DNA of 48,600 bases from Didymodactylos carnosus (GCA_905250885.1 CAJNOQ010000506.1:1-48600), one strand, 5' to 3'. Positions 22,950 through 33,820 are shown, counted from the stretch's first letter. Notes: generated by a model not told the origin, from the sequence alone. A program made the numbers and translations.

Positions 22950-23500
22950 TCTTGAAGTTGATAGGAAGTTTAAACCAGATGAAAACGGTGTTTTGCTTAT
23001 ATGATTATTCGGCTACCTGAACTAGGTGAGTACTTCTAAAACATACCATGTTTTTTTCACCTTTTTTTGTAGTTGAAAAATACAGACGCTGTTGAGAGAT
23101 GCTAGGGTTTCTGACTGTAGAAAAAAGGTTTTTAGCTATTTTCAGATCTCCGTCCTCCCTAGTGAACTTTTCTTTGCATTTCGTTGTAAAGAACTTGAGC
23201 AAGATATGTCAACAAAAATTGACAGTTGTTTTCTTGCAGATCATGAATTAACAATTGAACTTCTCAGTCGAAGAAATATCTTGCCTGTATTCTTGAAACT
23301 TCTTTCCGCAAGAAGTTGTACTATGACATCAAATAGATTTCAACAAGAATTGAGTTGTATACCTAAAAATTTGCTAATCTTTGAACGTAAAGTAATACAA
23401 ATAGACGTGTACACCAAGATTTGAGTGCTGATCAAAGCAGTTTTGCTGATGTAAAACTTTTCTCTAACAGGGATCTGGCACTAGCAATATACGAGACAAA
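22950..23500 (+). pseudogene. Possible decayed spliced gene
   Basis: A consensus donor (ctag|gtgagt at 23027) and a strong acceptor (ctttttttgtag ending about 23073) define a 47-bp intron-like interval, but the flanking frames are broken by stops. A second good acceptor (gttttcttgcag, about 23240) is followed by an open stretch reading DHELTIELLSRRNILPVFLK. A third acceptor (ttctctaacag) precedes a short block reading DLALAIYETK that ends at a GTAAAT donor. No complete frame joins these parts and I recognise no family. It may be a pseudogene or a spliced non-coding transcript. Confidence 0.2.
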
Positions 23501-24114
23501 GTAAATAGAAATAAATTTCTTGATATTTCATATGGGGAGAAAAATGAATTCATAAATAAAAACCATTTCTAATGTCGAGGTATATAACAGGCACCATTTT
23601 TTCACGATAGATAGTGTGCAAGGGAGGTACACTTTGGTTATAGAATCAAGCGTCGATATTTTTTTATTATAAGAAAAAGAGAAGAAAACACATTATGAGA
23701 GTTTACAAAACAGCTAGAAAACGTCGAAAATTCGTAATATATATGAGTAAAATACAAATATAAATATCTCGGAATGGGTATCACTCGCCCAACGTGCATC
23801 GAGCTATACTCATCTTTAACATCTTAAAGCGTATAGAAATTCGACACTTGCACATGATTCAGTTCCCATGAATTAGGATTTCTATTGCTAAATTCTAATT
23901 AGTTTATTATGTCATTCTTGAAAAAATGACCTTCACACCACTTATACGTGTGAAATAAATTAATGTGACTTCTTATGTGTACGGTATTCTTCCGACGCAT
24001 AATAAAATTCTTGCATTCTGTAAATTCACTCTTTTCTGTACAGGTGATGTTATTGACATAGCGACAAAAATCCCGACTAGATCTTCATTTCAAGACTTTC
24101 AAAAAACGTATAAT

Positions 24115-24586
24115 ACTAGAAACCAAAGTTGTTAGTAATTACTTACATGCACTTAACATTAAACTAAGATGTTAGCAGTTCATCAGCCAAGCTCACAACG
24201 ACTGTTTCAGGCCATCGAAAGTTGGGACGGTCTTTGAAGTAGTAGTGTCTCAGCAATAGATTCTTAGACTGCAAACTAATTCTAACATATAGTGTATAAG
24301 ACAAACTATATAGAAACAAAGAAAGAAAAGAATATTCCTGATTCAAGTATTCGTGACTACACTAAGCATTCTTTTCTTTCTTTGTTTCTATATAGTCTGT
24401 CTTATACACTATATGTTAGAATTAGTTTGCAGTCTAAGAACCTATTGCTGAGACACTACTACTTCAAAGACCGTCCCAACTTTCGATGGCCCGAACCGGT
24501 CGTTGTGAGCTTGGCTGATGAACTGCTAACATCTTTGTATAATGTTAAGCGCATGTAAGTACTTACTAACAACGTTGGTTTCTAGT
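24115..24586. mobile_element. Foldback element with two 219-bp arms
   Basis: The arms at 24115-24333 and 24368-24586 are of equal length and about 95% identical when one is reverse-complemented (starts actagaaaccaaagttgtt and, inverted, actagaaaccaacgttgtt). A 34-bp spacer lies between them. Each arm can be read as nearly the same peptide containing HYYFKDRPNFRWPE and VVVSLADELLTS. No transposase and no clear target duplication were seen. Arms this similar suggest recent formation or gene conversion. Confidence 0.85.
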
Positions 24587-24693
24587 TTATTCACCAGTTA
24601 GGATTCTGGTTAAGTAATATTAATTTCTAAAAGTAGAATATTTTTACTCGACATAAACAGTGAATTTATTAACTAGTGTGAAACAACAGAACT

Positions 24694-25280
24694 ATGGGCA
24701 TGTGTTGCTCGTCGAAGAAGCACCGTAAATTGTTGAAAAAACGTCCATCGTTGTCATCGATTATAGATTCAGATGATCAGCGTAAAATCGGTTAGTACAA
24801 GTCGAAATACAAATAGCTAACTGAAATGAATCACTTTTTGTTTTTTAGTCAATTTTGATTCATGCCCAAGTTATACAGTACCAGGTACGTATTATTGATC
24901 CGAAAGTGAAAAATGTATTAATTAAATGTAGAACTTTTGCTTTAGATTCGTTGATTATTTACAGCCATAACAAAGAGTTGACATTGGACAATGCCGATAC
25001 ACTTCACAGACAGACAGTCAGTACTAAGAAAAATGTAATTCGTCAGACTTGTAAGCACTATGCTCTTTTATTATAGCTAGACTTTTCAACCAGCGATGAA
25101 TTCAAACTTCAGGAATATGAGGATATTCAATTTATCGTGGATTCTGATCAAATAACAAGTATGCTCAGTAGACCATTTCCAAATTCATATACAACAGACA
25201 TAGAACAACTAGAACTTGAATTAGCCGCAATAGATATGAATAATGAAGTCACAGCACCGTTGAGTACTTTTGATCAATAA
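24694..25280 (+). CDS. Small four-exon protein with dual-acylation N-terminus
   Basis: Exons 24694-24790, 24849-24884, 24946-25016 and 25077-25280; introns of 58, 61 and 60 bp, all GT-AG, with phases that agree and give 135 codons plus stop. The protein starts MGMCCSSKKHRKLLKKRPSL. Gly2 with Ser6 fits the N-myristoylation rule, Cys4 and Cys5 are candidate palmitoylation sites, and a basic cluster follows. This design anchors proteins to the inner face of membranes. The rest is acidic and polar (FDSCPSYTVPDSLIIYSHNK, EFKLQEYEDIQFIVDSDQ) with no domain I recognise. Exon 3 could instead end at the later GTAAGC (25051), but that gives a 26-bp intron and breaks the frame. The uniform intron sizes are the best evidence that the gene is real; function is unknown. 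Confidence 0.65.
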
Positions 25281-25668
25281 TACATTCTGAACTTGAACGA
25301 ACAAAGTTACAACAGAGACGTTTGAATATTAAATCTATCAAGCACAATGATCATAAAGTCAACTTTTTATCATCATAAGCTTCGAAAGTTGAACACATTT
25401 GTCATGTTTCCACTTTGAGTTTTTCTGGAAAAGAAAGAGTTACCGTATATAAACAAAGTACAAGTTGGGAGTCTGTATCACTGCGACTTCATAGAATGAC
25501 CGAAAAATTGAAGGTTCTGCAAATTTTATAGCGAATTGAGAGAGAATGCACAATAGCAAATCAAACTTCAGGAATAGTAAGAATGTATTAAACTTTTATG
25601 TGCAAACGGACTAATAAGAGTTTAGTACTCATCAATTTCCAGAAAGCTCCTATGAAATGTTCTTAATT

Positions 25669-25992
25669 ACCCCATTTGGGGTAATTATGAGCGGTCAGGA
25701 TGTCTCGTTAGGGTAATTATGGACAGTCCAGAAAAAATGGCTGGAAGAAGTAAAACAACTTTCATTTCAATGGCAAAGTTTTACCTTTTGAATTAAAAAG
25801 TATACCGTCTTGTAGAGGATTTTGAGATTTATCTACCTTATAAATTGCTGATCCTTTAGGCATATCCTTGATATTAATTAATTAGAAATTGCGAAAATAA
25901 AAGAATACAGTCGTTTTTTTTTATTTTTCTTATTTGGGGTAATTATGGACACTCAGCTATTTGGCATGGGGTAATTGTCAACAGTCCGTGTA
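25669..25992. repeat. Repeated GGGGTAATTATGGACA motif, probable decayed element
   Basis: Four copies of g(g)ggtaatta(t)gga/caca-type sequence lie at about 25683, 25710, 25935 and 25967, arranged as two pairs about 255 bp apart in direct orientation. The first is part of a short palindrome, taattaccccatttggggtaatta (25669-25692). No coding sequence lies between. The nature of the element is unresolved. Confidence 0.5.
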
Positions 25993-26143
25993 AATCGCAC
26001 AGGACAGACAGAAAAAAACTTCCGCTGATATCAGAAACCTATTCTGATACCATGCTAAATGGTACAGCCAGTCAGAACCATGAGCTCTATCATACGTGTA
26101 AAAAATGGATAGAAAAAGTGTATTTTCACCGAATATGAATACT

Positions 26144-26730
26144 GTTTTTGAACGGACTTTCATCCATTAAAATTAAAAGAAACATTAAATTAGAGCCTTA
26201 ATTGACAATCAGCTCACGAACAAGTTCAATTTTCAATAAACCTTGTACAAGTCTCTTCATGTTACAATCAAAGGTTTTTTTCAAAACAACCCATCTAATA
26301 TCAACTATTTCACAGTGACTAGTCAATAGTCAGGATTATATGTCAATACAGTCAGTAATGTACTGGTATAGAATTTCTTTTGCTCCAATTTCTACGCATT
26401 CCATGGGCCGATATTTCAACGGAAACTTGCTGTTACTCGGACACATTACGAAAAAAAAATGAAAAGTCCTGATCGGGGCTTCCGAATTGAGACCATTTTT
26501 ATCAAAAAATTTGGACGTCTTAATTACATCAAACAAACAAAAGAGGGCGGCCAAGTGAGAATGAGAGTGAGTGCAAAAAAGTGATCTCAATTCGCAAAGA
26601 GCCGTCCTGACTACCACTACTGAGCGAATTTTGTTTATGAAAAATTGAATTTATTCATGAGCTGATTATCAATTAAGGCTCTAATTTAATTTTTCTTTTA
26701 ATTTTAATGGATGAAAGTCCGTTCAAAAAC
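26144..26730. mobile_element. Inverted-repeat element, about 590 bp
   Basis: Left arm from about 26144 (tttttgaacggactttcatcc) and right arm ending 26730 (ggatgaaagtccgttcaaaaa) are reverse complements over about 95 bp, including ttagagccttaattgac. A second weaker inverted pair (agtgactagtcaatagtcagga near 26312; tcctgactaccactactga near 26604) lies further in. The 93-codon minus-strand frame inside (26617-26336) has no recognisable domain and is not called. Confidence 0.7.
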
Positions 26731-28169
26731 TTCTGGCTTAGGATAACCATACTAACTCACATTTTACCCTCACGGTAAGTTTTAATAATATAGGTATACT
26801 TAACATCAGACTCGAATATTTTGCATCTAAATTCATACCTAAACTTGATTCACGGAGGACGCACCGAGCTTTACAAAACGGCCTAGTTCATTTAAAATTA
26901 CAAATTATCTTTCAAAATGAATTAAAATATTTAGACTCACGGTTAACTTTTGTAATAAAGTCCCTCCCTAAAATCCATTTTATAACTTTTTTCTAATACT
27001 AATAAGCGTATTGTCAAATAGAATTCGTTGAGCACTTTTTTGGAACATTTCAGGTTTTGAATCAAGTCTAGAAACGAATTTGATACTTACTTTACCGACA
27101 TATTTTAGTGCTTAGAACAGAATAAATAGCCATTTTTCTAACTCTTTCTGTTTTACTGCATACTAATGACGTTTTATGATGATTCATTTAGTTGGCAGAA
27201 GAGCCAAAAACACCGTAATATATGCGATCGACAACATTAAGGCATCATTATGAGAAATATTTATTATTACAAGATAAAAACATCACATAGTATTTTAGAA
27301 AATAATTATCATTACATACATAAATGGAAACCTGGTTTGCTCTAACTTATGTCTGTTATTATTTCAAATTCTATTTAACATTTTTGTATTTACGAAACAC
27401 AAATAGTCTTTTGTTGTTGATGATTAAATTAGAAGAAATATTGCAATTGGATATAATTTCGTTTTGATATAGATTATCACATATCATAATACGTACACCT
27501 TTATGCTTTCAGTTTAGTATGAAGACACAGGGTTTGTATAATCAAAGTAACAAAGGTTGAACATTGTAGTACTATTCCTTATGAGACATTTTCGAGTTCC
27601 TTTTGATATTGTTTTTCAATAGTTCTTTCATGACAGAAAATTTGAAAAAGTATAATCTTATCAAAATAACATTAATGTAAATTGTTTTTATATAGTTGTA
27701 TACCGCATAACCTTAAGAAATAAAAATCAAATAAAGATTACAAAATAACATCATACAACAGAAACTGTTGAATGAAGAAAATGTACAAAAACATTGTTCT
27801 ATTCATCCAACATCCGAAACAACGGCGACTTATTTTTCAAGTCAGTATCTTTGACGCAATTGAAATACATCGCAGATACAGGTGTTGACTATTAGAAAAA
27901 TTTTGTTCCCTTTATCAACTGTACCAGAAAGGTTCGAGTCTCTTCTAATTAATATAGTAATAGTAAAAATCTAAATAAAAGTTTTTTCTCAAGAGTTTTG
28001 AATAACTCTGTATGTTCTATTAGAGGACATTTTTTAGGATTATTTATATTGATGACTTGATAGATCGATTATGTTAAAAAAATGTTATTTTGTTTTACTT
28101 TCTAAGTTTTCCTTTAAAAAGATTTTGATATTATTTTAGATTGATCTAATTTTTTTTTTCTTTTCAAAA
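26731..28169. other. No gene seen
   Basis: AT-rich, with short frames only. A 34-codon plus-strand frame near 27780 (MYKNIVLFIQHPKQRRLIFQ) is too short to support. Confidence 0.5.
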
Positions 28170-28478
28170 ATGAGTCAAATGGTGTTAATAACTCTCATTA
28201 TGATTGTGCTTGTCGTTTCAATATTGGGTCAACAAAATACAAGTCATTATACAGTATTAATAAATCAAAATCCGAATGTTTATCCGAATAATACCATAAA
28301 TAATAATTTGACTAGTAATTATCGTACTAACAGCACGACAGCAGCATGGAGTCTATGGATTGCATCTACAACTAAATATTCTTCAACTACTAAACGAAAC
28401 TTGGCTGTTATAACATGTAAAACAAACACACTCACTATAACATTTGTTTTAATCGTTATTCTTGCTTGGAAAAATTAA
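28170..28478 (+). CDS. Small secreted or GPI-anchored protein
   Basis: A 102-residue intronless ORF. Residues 1-20 (MSQMVLITLIMIVLVVSILG) form a clear signal peptide. The middle is rich in Asn, Thr and Ser with several N-x-S/T sites (NTS, NLT, NST), so it would be heavily glycosylated. The C-terminus (TLTITFVLIVILAWKN) is a short hydrophobic tail, as in GPI-attachment signals. The length and composition resemble small surface mucin-like proteins, but I recognise no family. A T-rich tract precedes the ATG and a poly(A) signal follows, both compatible with a real transcript. It could still be a chance frame in AT-rich DNA. Confidence 0.5.
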   Translation: MSQMVLITLIMIVLVVSILGQQNTSHYTVLINQNPNVYPNNTINNNLTSNYRTNSTTAAWSLWIASTTKYSSTTKRNLAVITCKTNTLTITFVLIVILAWKN

Positions 28479-28552
28479 CTGATCTTCCAGATATAAGTGT
28501 CATTAATCAAGCGCCTTTTAATCGTGGTTTTTTTTTTTTTTTTTGTGAACGA

Positions 28553-28558
28553 AATAAA
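28553..28558 (+). promoter_or_regulatory. Possible poly(A) signal AATAAA
   Basis: Lies about 75 bp past the stop of the 28170-28478 ORF and just after a run of T. It supports that ORF weakly, because AATAAA is frequent by chance in AT-rich DNA. Confidence 0.35.
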
Positions 28559-28877
28559 AAATCGAAATAATGATAGTCGAAACAGTGGTCCACAATCGAG
28601 ATGTGGGACGTGGACATCAGAAATCTTTTACAAATGTAAACTATTATCATTCTTAAATCATCTCAGAATCTTATTATTGTGACATTGTCTCAGAAATTAT
28701 TGTTTTCAAAAACCCTTAATTTTTTCAATAAGAAGGAACACTAAGGTGAAAAATTTTAAGCCTTCTTTTTTTCCAAAACTTAACCTACTGGGCATCAGGC
28801 AGCGGTATTTACTGGTATATTTTACTCTTTCTTAATCAGATTGATTACAGAGTACGAGACATTAAAGGCTTTTTACG

Positions 28878-29177
28878 ACTTACGAGGGAACATATGTAAG
28901 TGTCCCTCGCTTTTTGAACGAAACCTAGTGGGTTATAGGTTATCGATGATGCTGATTCCGAATATGAATATGAGAGCTGCCATTATGACTTCGAAGACCC
29001 GGTTTTCTGAAAAAGCAGTTTTTTAGAAACTCTGTAAAACAGCTAAAGCTTTTCTTAATAAGCCATCCTTGTAGCCCGCACATTTCTGATTAAAATGAGA
29101 CATCTCCCAGCTCTATATGACCTTTCTTTGCAAAGTTCAAAAAGCGAGGGGACACTTACATATGTTCCCCCGTTAGT
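28878..29177. mobile_element. Foldback-family element, copy c, with 42-bp inverted ends
   Basis: Ends acttacgagggaacatatg (28878) and, inverted from 29177, actaacgggggaacatatg are reverse complements over about 42 bp, closing with gctttttgaac. The interior (gaagacccggttttctg, tgtagcccgcacatttctg, ctcccagctctatatgacc) matches one arm of 9716-10296. The loop and second arm of the parent are missing and an inverted copy of the end has taken their place. It is therefore a derivative that could move on its own ends. Flanking target duplication is not clear. Confidence 0.8.
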
Positions 29178-29936
29178 TTTAGCTACCGTTCACTACAGAA
29201 TGAGACATGGCAGAAATGTTCATATCTTTTCTTTTTTCTCAATCGTTTCTTGGCAAAGATATATTAATGGTGTACTAACCGATACCGGTATCAGCATTGG
29301 TCATGGAACATTTTTCATCCATCATCAAATCTAGACACCAAGTATCCTTGTACATTATATTGTAGAGGATATTTTCTCTACACGCACCAGTGGTTAGAAT
29401 GACTCTAGAAGATTATTTTGCATTACAAAAACTTTTTTGTGGAAAAAACACGAAGCTGTAACTGGTAAATACCGTTACATACTTGTTTCCTACATGGTTT
29501 GATGCAGCTTGACCAGCTGATACCGAATATGTTATTTGTTTTCTTTAACAAGCTTTGCTGATTGAGAAAAATAGATTTTCGAAGATACAAAACTAAGAGT
29601 TTTTCGAAACTTTGAAAAAAAAGAAATAAATACGTCCACTTTCACCGAGGGTAGCTGTTTTATGTGTAAAAATATTTATGCAAAATTTAAATCAGATAAA
29701 AACTGCGGAGTCTCGTTACACTAAGGAATTGAATTTGGGAAAATTTCTTATCACAGTAAAGTTAATTTTTTCTGACATTTCAGCATTAACCTTGAACATT
29801 CACATAATCCACGTAGAGCAACAATGAAATTTTAGATTAAAAAATTGATTTGAGCTCGGTTTTATGAAATTAAAGGAGCGTTTCAAAATATATGCCGGTC
29901 AGTCGGTCGCTCTTCCTCTATTCCGATACTACTCCG

Positions 29937-30295
29937 ACATTATTCCGAGCGGTCGTTATTCCTCTGTTCCGTTGGTTCTGTATAACTATGATACAACATA
30001 ATTCAGAACTATTTTATTTATAACTGCCTTGCTTTGTAATTGCATAAACATATAAAGTGTAAAGTCAGTTTTTTCTTTGTCAATGATGAGACAATAGGGA
30101 GAAAAACAATGTTTCAATATTTCGGAATATATCAGCATTTTCAATTAAATTTTATTTTTCTAGCCTTTCTCACAATCTAGACTATTTCGTAAGTTCATTT
30201 TCAAGTGTGACATATTTGCATGACAAATAGTCTTTAGTATTGATCTGCTTTCAAAAATGTTTTTGTAGAAAAAAACGACCGCCCGGAGTTACATG
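29937..30295. mobile_element. Possible inverted-repeat element
   Basis: ccgagcggtcgttatt (29945-29960) and the inverse of aaaaacgaccgcccgg (30271-30286) agree at about 14 of 16 positions, and the similarity extends a few bases outward. The interior is AT-rich and non-coding. The boundaries are approximate. Confidence 0.4.
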
Positions 30296-30544
30296 CATGA
30301 AATATTATATCTGTGGCGTTACTGTGATTACGAATAATATGGAACGGTTACTTTATTAGCCGAATAAATGGCTGCTGTCATTCAATATAAAATAATGTAA
30401 AACAATTTTGTTTTCATTAAGGTTATTTGTTGGAATAATGATGTTAAATAAATGATTATTGACTAGCGTGCGCTGGATGTTATTTTGTAAGCCATTTGTT
30501 CTTCAGACTTTAACCTACGGTGCCACTTTGTATTACTTAACAAC

Positions 30545-31241
30545 TACCCAGGTCAAATTCGATCCTGTAGGATACTTTTAATTCCGATGATTTCTAGAGT
30601 TCGAACGACCGACCGGATCCCGAGACCAGAATCCGCTCAATTTTTCGCTTCCCGATATCTGAATCCTGGAGGATCTAGAGATCGAATCCGATATCCGAAA
30701 ACAGTCGGATCCGTTAATATCCTGTCACTACAAATCGACAGATCCTGTGGTGCGTACGTCTTTATTTTGTTTTCTTTATTTTCTGTGCGCATAATTTATT
30801 CACTGCTTTGTTTGGCGACAGCAGTGCTTTAAATATGACATTGCAGAAAATGAAATCCAGGAAAATTTTCTTCTCAAATTCTTAACAGACTCAGACTGAT
30901 CGGCAGACATGTTGTACACGCCATAGCTAGTGGGCTCTTACACTTTCTCGAACGCGCAGAGACAGGAGCTACTAGAAATTAAACGAAAAAGTGTAGGAAA
31001 AAAAAAAAAGGCTCTTTTTAGCCTTTAAACACCTGAAAACGGGTCATATTCTGCCAAATCCAGCGAAATTCGATGTCTGAAACTCGAAGGATCCGGTCGG
31101 ATAATTACCGACATCATCCGGCAAGGAATCTAGGCGCCTGGATTCCGACTTAATACGGCATGATTCCGGTAGGATTGTACCAGATTTTGTCGGATTGCGG
31201 CATGTTCCGACGTCGGATCTTTCAGGAACTCGTCCTGGGTA
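30545..31241. mobile_element. Inverted-repeat element with CGGAT motifs, about 700 bp
   Basis: The left end tacccaggtcaaattcgatcc and the inverse of the right end, tacccaggacgagttcctga, match well at the tip (TACCCAGG). Both end regions, about 120 bp on the left and 200 bp on the right, are unusually GC-rich and packed with cggat/atccg words in both orientations, while the middle is plain AT-rich DNA. The open frames here (30587-30832 plus, 31358-31044 minus) are side effects of this composition. Confidence 0.65.
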
Positions 31242-32240
31242 ATTACAATTATTAAAATAAGAAACCTGCTCAAATTGTCTCAAATGCGATAAGTAGAACT
31301 TCGACAGAGATACTATTGAAAGATCTTCACTGGCTACCCATCTAAACACATTTTCCACAATTGAGTTTAAATCTCTTTTGCCGGGTTATTCGGGGACTTA
31401 CATCGCAATATTTACATAAACATACAGGGTCAGTCAGAATTGATCATACGGTAACTTTTTCTTCTTTTTTTTTGCGTTTTCGATGAAGTTGAAAACTCTT
31501 GTTATACACCATTCGAAAGAGCAAAGCCTCCGCTACATAATGAAAAAAATTTATCAAAAATAATCAAATTTGACGGGAAATCTAGTTTTCCATCAGCTAG
31601 TTAAAATTTCAAGAAAAAGTCATTTCTTCGTTTAGTCAATCAGTCATATGCAGTCAATGTGGCTATTAAGATAATAACAATGTTCACAAATAGTATTGTA
31701 TCCGAATTGTGGAACGATTCATACTTCTGACTACCCATAATGAACTAAAAAAGTTAAGTAACTAAAATAGTATTCTTTGAAAAAGAATCCAATAATGACA
31801 GCAACACTTAGGGTGAACAATTGTAATAATAGTCAACGATTCTATTCTCAATCCACTCAATCACCCATGATTATATAAATTTAAATGAAAAGAAAATGTT
31901 TGTGACAGCTAAAAAGCGTTGTTTCTTCACAACTTCAACGAATATGTTTGTATACTATAATAATAACTCGTCGTTGAGAGAAAAAGAGAGACTAGGATAG
32001 AACAGAAGGAAAGCAGAGAACAAAACAACACTACCAACAACACAGATGTTGGAATCGAACACTAAAATTATGAATTTTAAAGCATCAGTTTTACTTTGTA
32101 GACTAAATTATCCAAAAGTAAACTTGGGGTGTTCGATTCTCCATCTTGTGCACTGCTATAGTGTGGTCTACTCCTACTGCTCAACCCATACAGCTTATAA
32201 CCTTAAGCTTCAGACGCGATCACCGATCGCCGTACTAACC
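31242..32240. other. No confident gene
   Basis: AT-rich. A 78-codon plus-strand frame (32046-32282) runs into the adjoining palindromic element and has no domain or signal, so it is not called. Confidence 0.5.
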
Positions 32241-32573
32241 AAAGCATGTCATATCACCGATAAAAAATTAAAGTTTATTTAGAGTTAAAGAAAAAGCTTT
32301 CAACGAACTCATTCAGCACACTTGATAACCTGAAAAATTTTCTGTTTTTAGCGAGGGGCACCGCCAAAAAGTTAAGAAAAATTTTCAAAATTGAATAATT
32401 TTACCATGGAGATTTTTTTATGTCAATTTGTTTGAAAATTTTTCTTAACTTTTTGGCAGTACCCCTGGCTAAAAATAGAAAATTTTTCAGGTTATCAAGC
32501 TGAATACGAAAAAGCACTTTTCTTTAACTCTAAACAAACATTAATTTTTTTTTATCGGTGATATGATACTTTG
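32241..32573. mobile_element. Palindromic MITE, 333 bp
   Basis: Left arm 32241 to about 32397 (aaag-catgtcatatcaccg, then aaaaagttaagaaaaattt) and right arm about 32430-32573 are reverse complements over almost their full length, with a short centre around ttaccatggag. The element encodes nothing. The arms have more mismatches than those at 24115-24586, so it looks older. Confidence 0.8.
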
Positions 32574-32984
32574 TTATATTTATCGTTTTTTCTTATAATA
32601 TATACTTTGTCGTCGTAAAATTTATTATTTACAATCAAAAGTTAGACGTTTCGATTACAACGTGCATTCTTCGTCAGTATAACATAAAACAAATTAAAAT
32701 AAAATTCGTATAAAATTAATACAACAAAATGTGTATATACAAAAGCAATTCTCGTTTAAAATGTAATGTGTACAGTAGATGTTAAAACTGTAATGTGACC
32801 ATTCTTATTCTTGAAATGTATATTATCTCTACTTTAATGTTTTATGAGTTAGAAGACAGAAGTAGATGTTATAGGGTAAAGACAAGTGTATGAATAAGAA
32901 CAGATACTATTAACCCTTTTCTACTTTATTATTTTCTTGTTTATTAAGTCAACGCGCAGATAACATAAGCAATATAATTTATAC

Positions 32985-33820
32985 GGCGCCATCTCGAGTG
33001 AGAATAATTTGAAATTGTGTGCTCTTAAAGGAGAAGAATATTTTATAATCAATCTCAAAGGAGAACAAATTCGACTCATGCACTCTTGAATAAGAATAAT
33101 TCATAAACTTATTCTTAAAGGACAACATTTTCAAACTGTGACCACTCGAAGAAGAACAGGTAGATATGCGTGATTACTGTTTTTATCATTCTTCAAAAAA
33201 AAGGAGATACATAATGCAGTTATAGAAAATGTAATTCAAAATAAATATTCAGAGATCAATGTCCGACAGTTCGTCTTTTAAAAGACCATCTGATAAACTG
33301 TACAGTATTATATAACGACTAAATCAATACAGTTGATATTTAGTTACATCGACAGGAGTACTACTAAACCTACAATTTACTTCGTACAGTAGCAAATGGT
33401 AATAACGTATTTTGCTTCTCAATAACGGTAATGCTTTACAAGGTTGAAGGTTCACCATGTTGATCGTCTTGGTATTCTATATTCTTCTGAGCCGCCCTAC
33501 AGTCTCTTTAGCTTCCAAATTGTACTTTCAGCTAAGAATTAACACGATCATCACAGGTGCATTATTCTTTTACTAATTCTGCGCTTTAAGAAGCTTCTTA
33601 ATTAGCTTATACTTTAATCTGTTATCTTCCAAATTTACAGTTGTTCTCCTTAGAAAATATATACGAAAAAATGTTGAAGAAGGAAATTTTCATGGTTTAA
33701 AATGTTTTCATTTAAGATTATGCATAAACAATTGTGCTCATTCAGCAGCGCATCAATTGAATTATTCTTAGTTGAGAAATGATTAAGAAAATTGTTCTCA
33801 ATAGAGAGGTCACCATTTAT
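32985..33820. mobile_element. Possible element with repeated gagaayaattt motifs at both ends
   Basis: The left part (32985-33170) carries at least five copies of a motif like aggagaacaaattt (gagtgagaataattt, aaaggagaagaat, aaaggagaacaaatt, aataagaataatt, aaaggacaacattt). The right part (33635-33820) carries the same motif inverted (ttgttctccttag, attgtgctcattcag, aattgttctcaatag). The outermost sequences, ggcgccatctcgagtgag and its inverted counterpart ggtgacctctctattgag, are alike. The middle is non-coding. Confidence 0.45.

Noticed and set aside
30587..31358. ORFs on both strands (81 and 104 codons)
   Set aside because: Both are explained by the GC-rich CGGAT repeats of the element at 30545-31241.
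33457..33771. Two-exon secreted peptide (33457-33556 joined to 33641-33771; start MLIVLVFYILLSRPTVSLAS)
   Set aside because: Splice phase works and the start looks like a signal peptide, but the second exon lies in the motif array at the right end of the 32985-33820 element and the rest has no domain. Chance is more likely.
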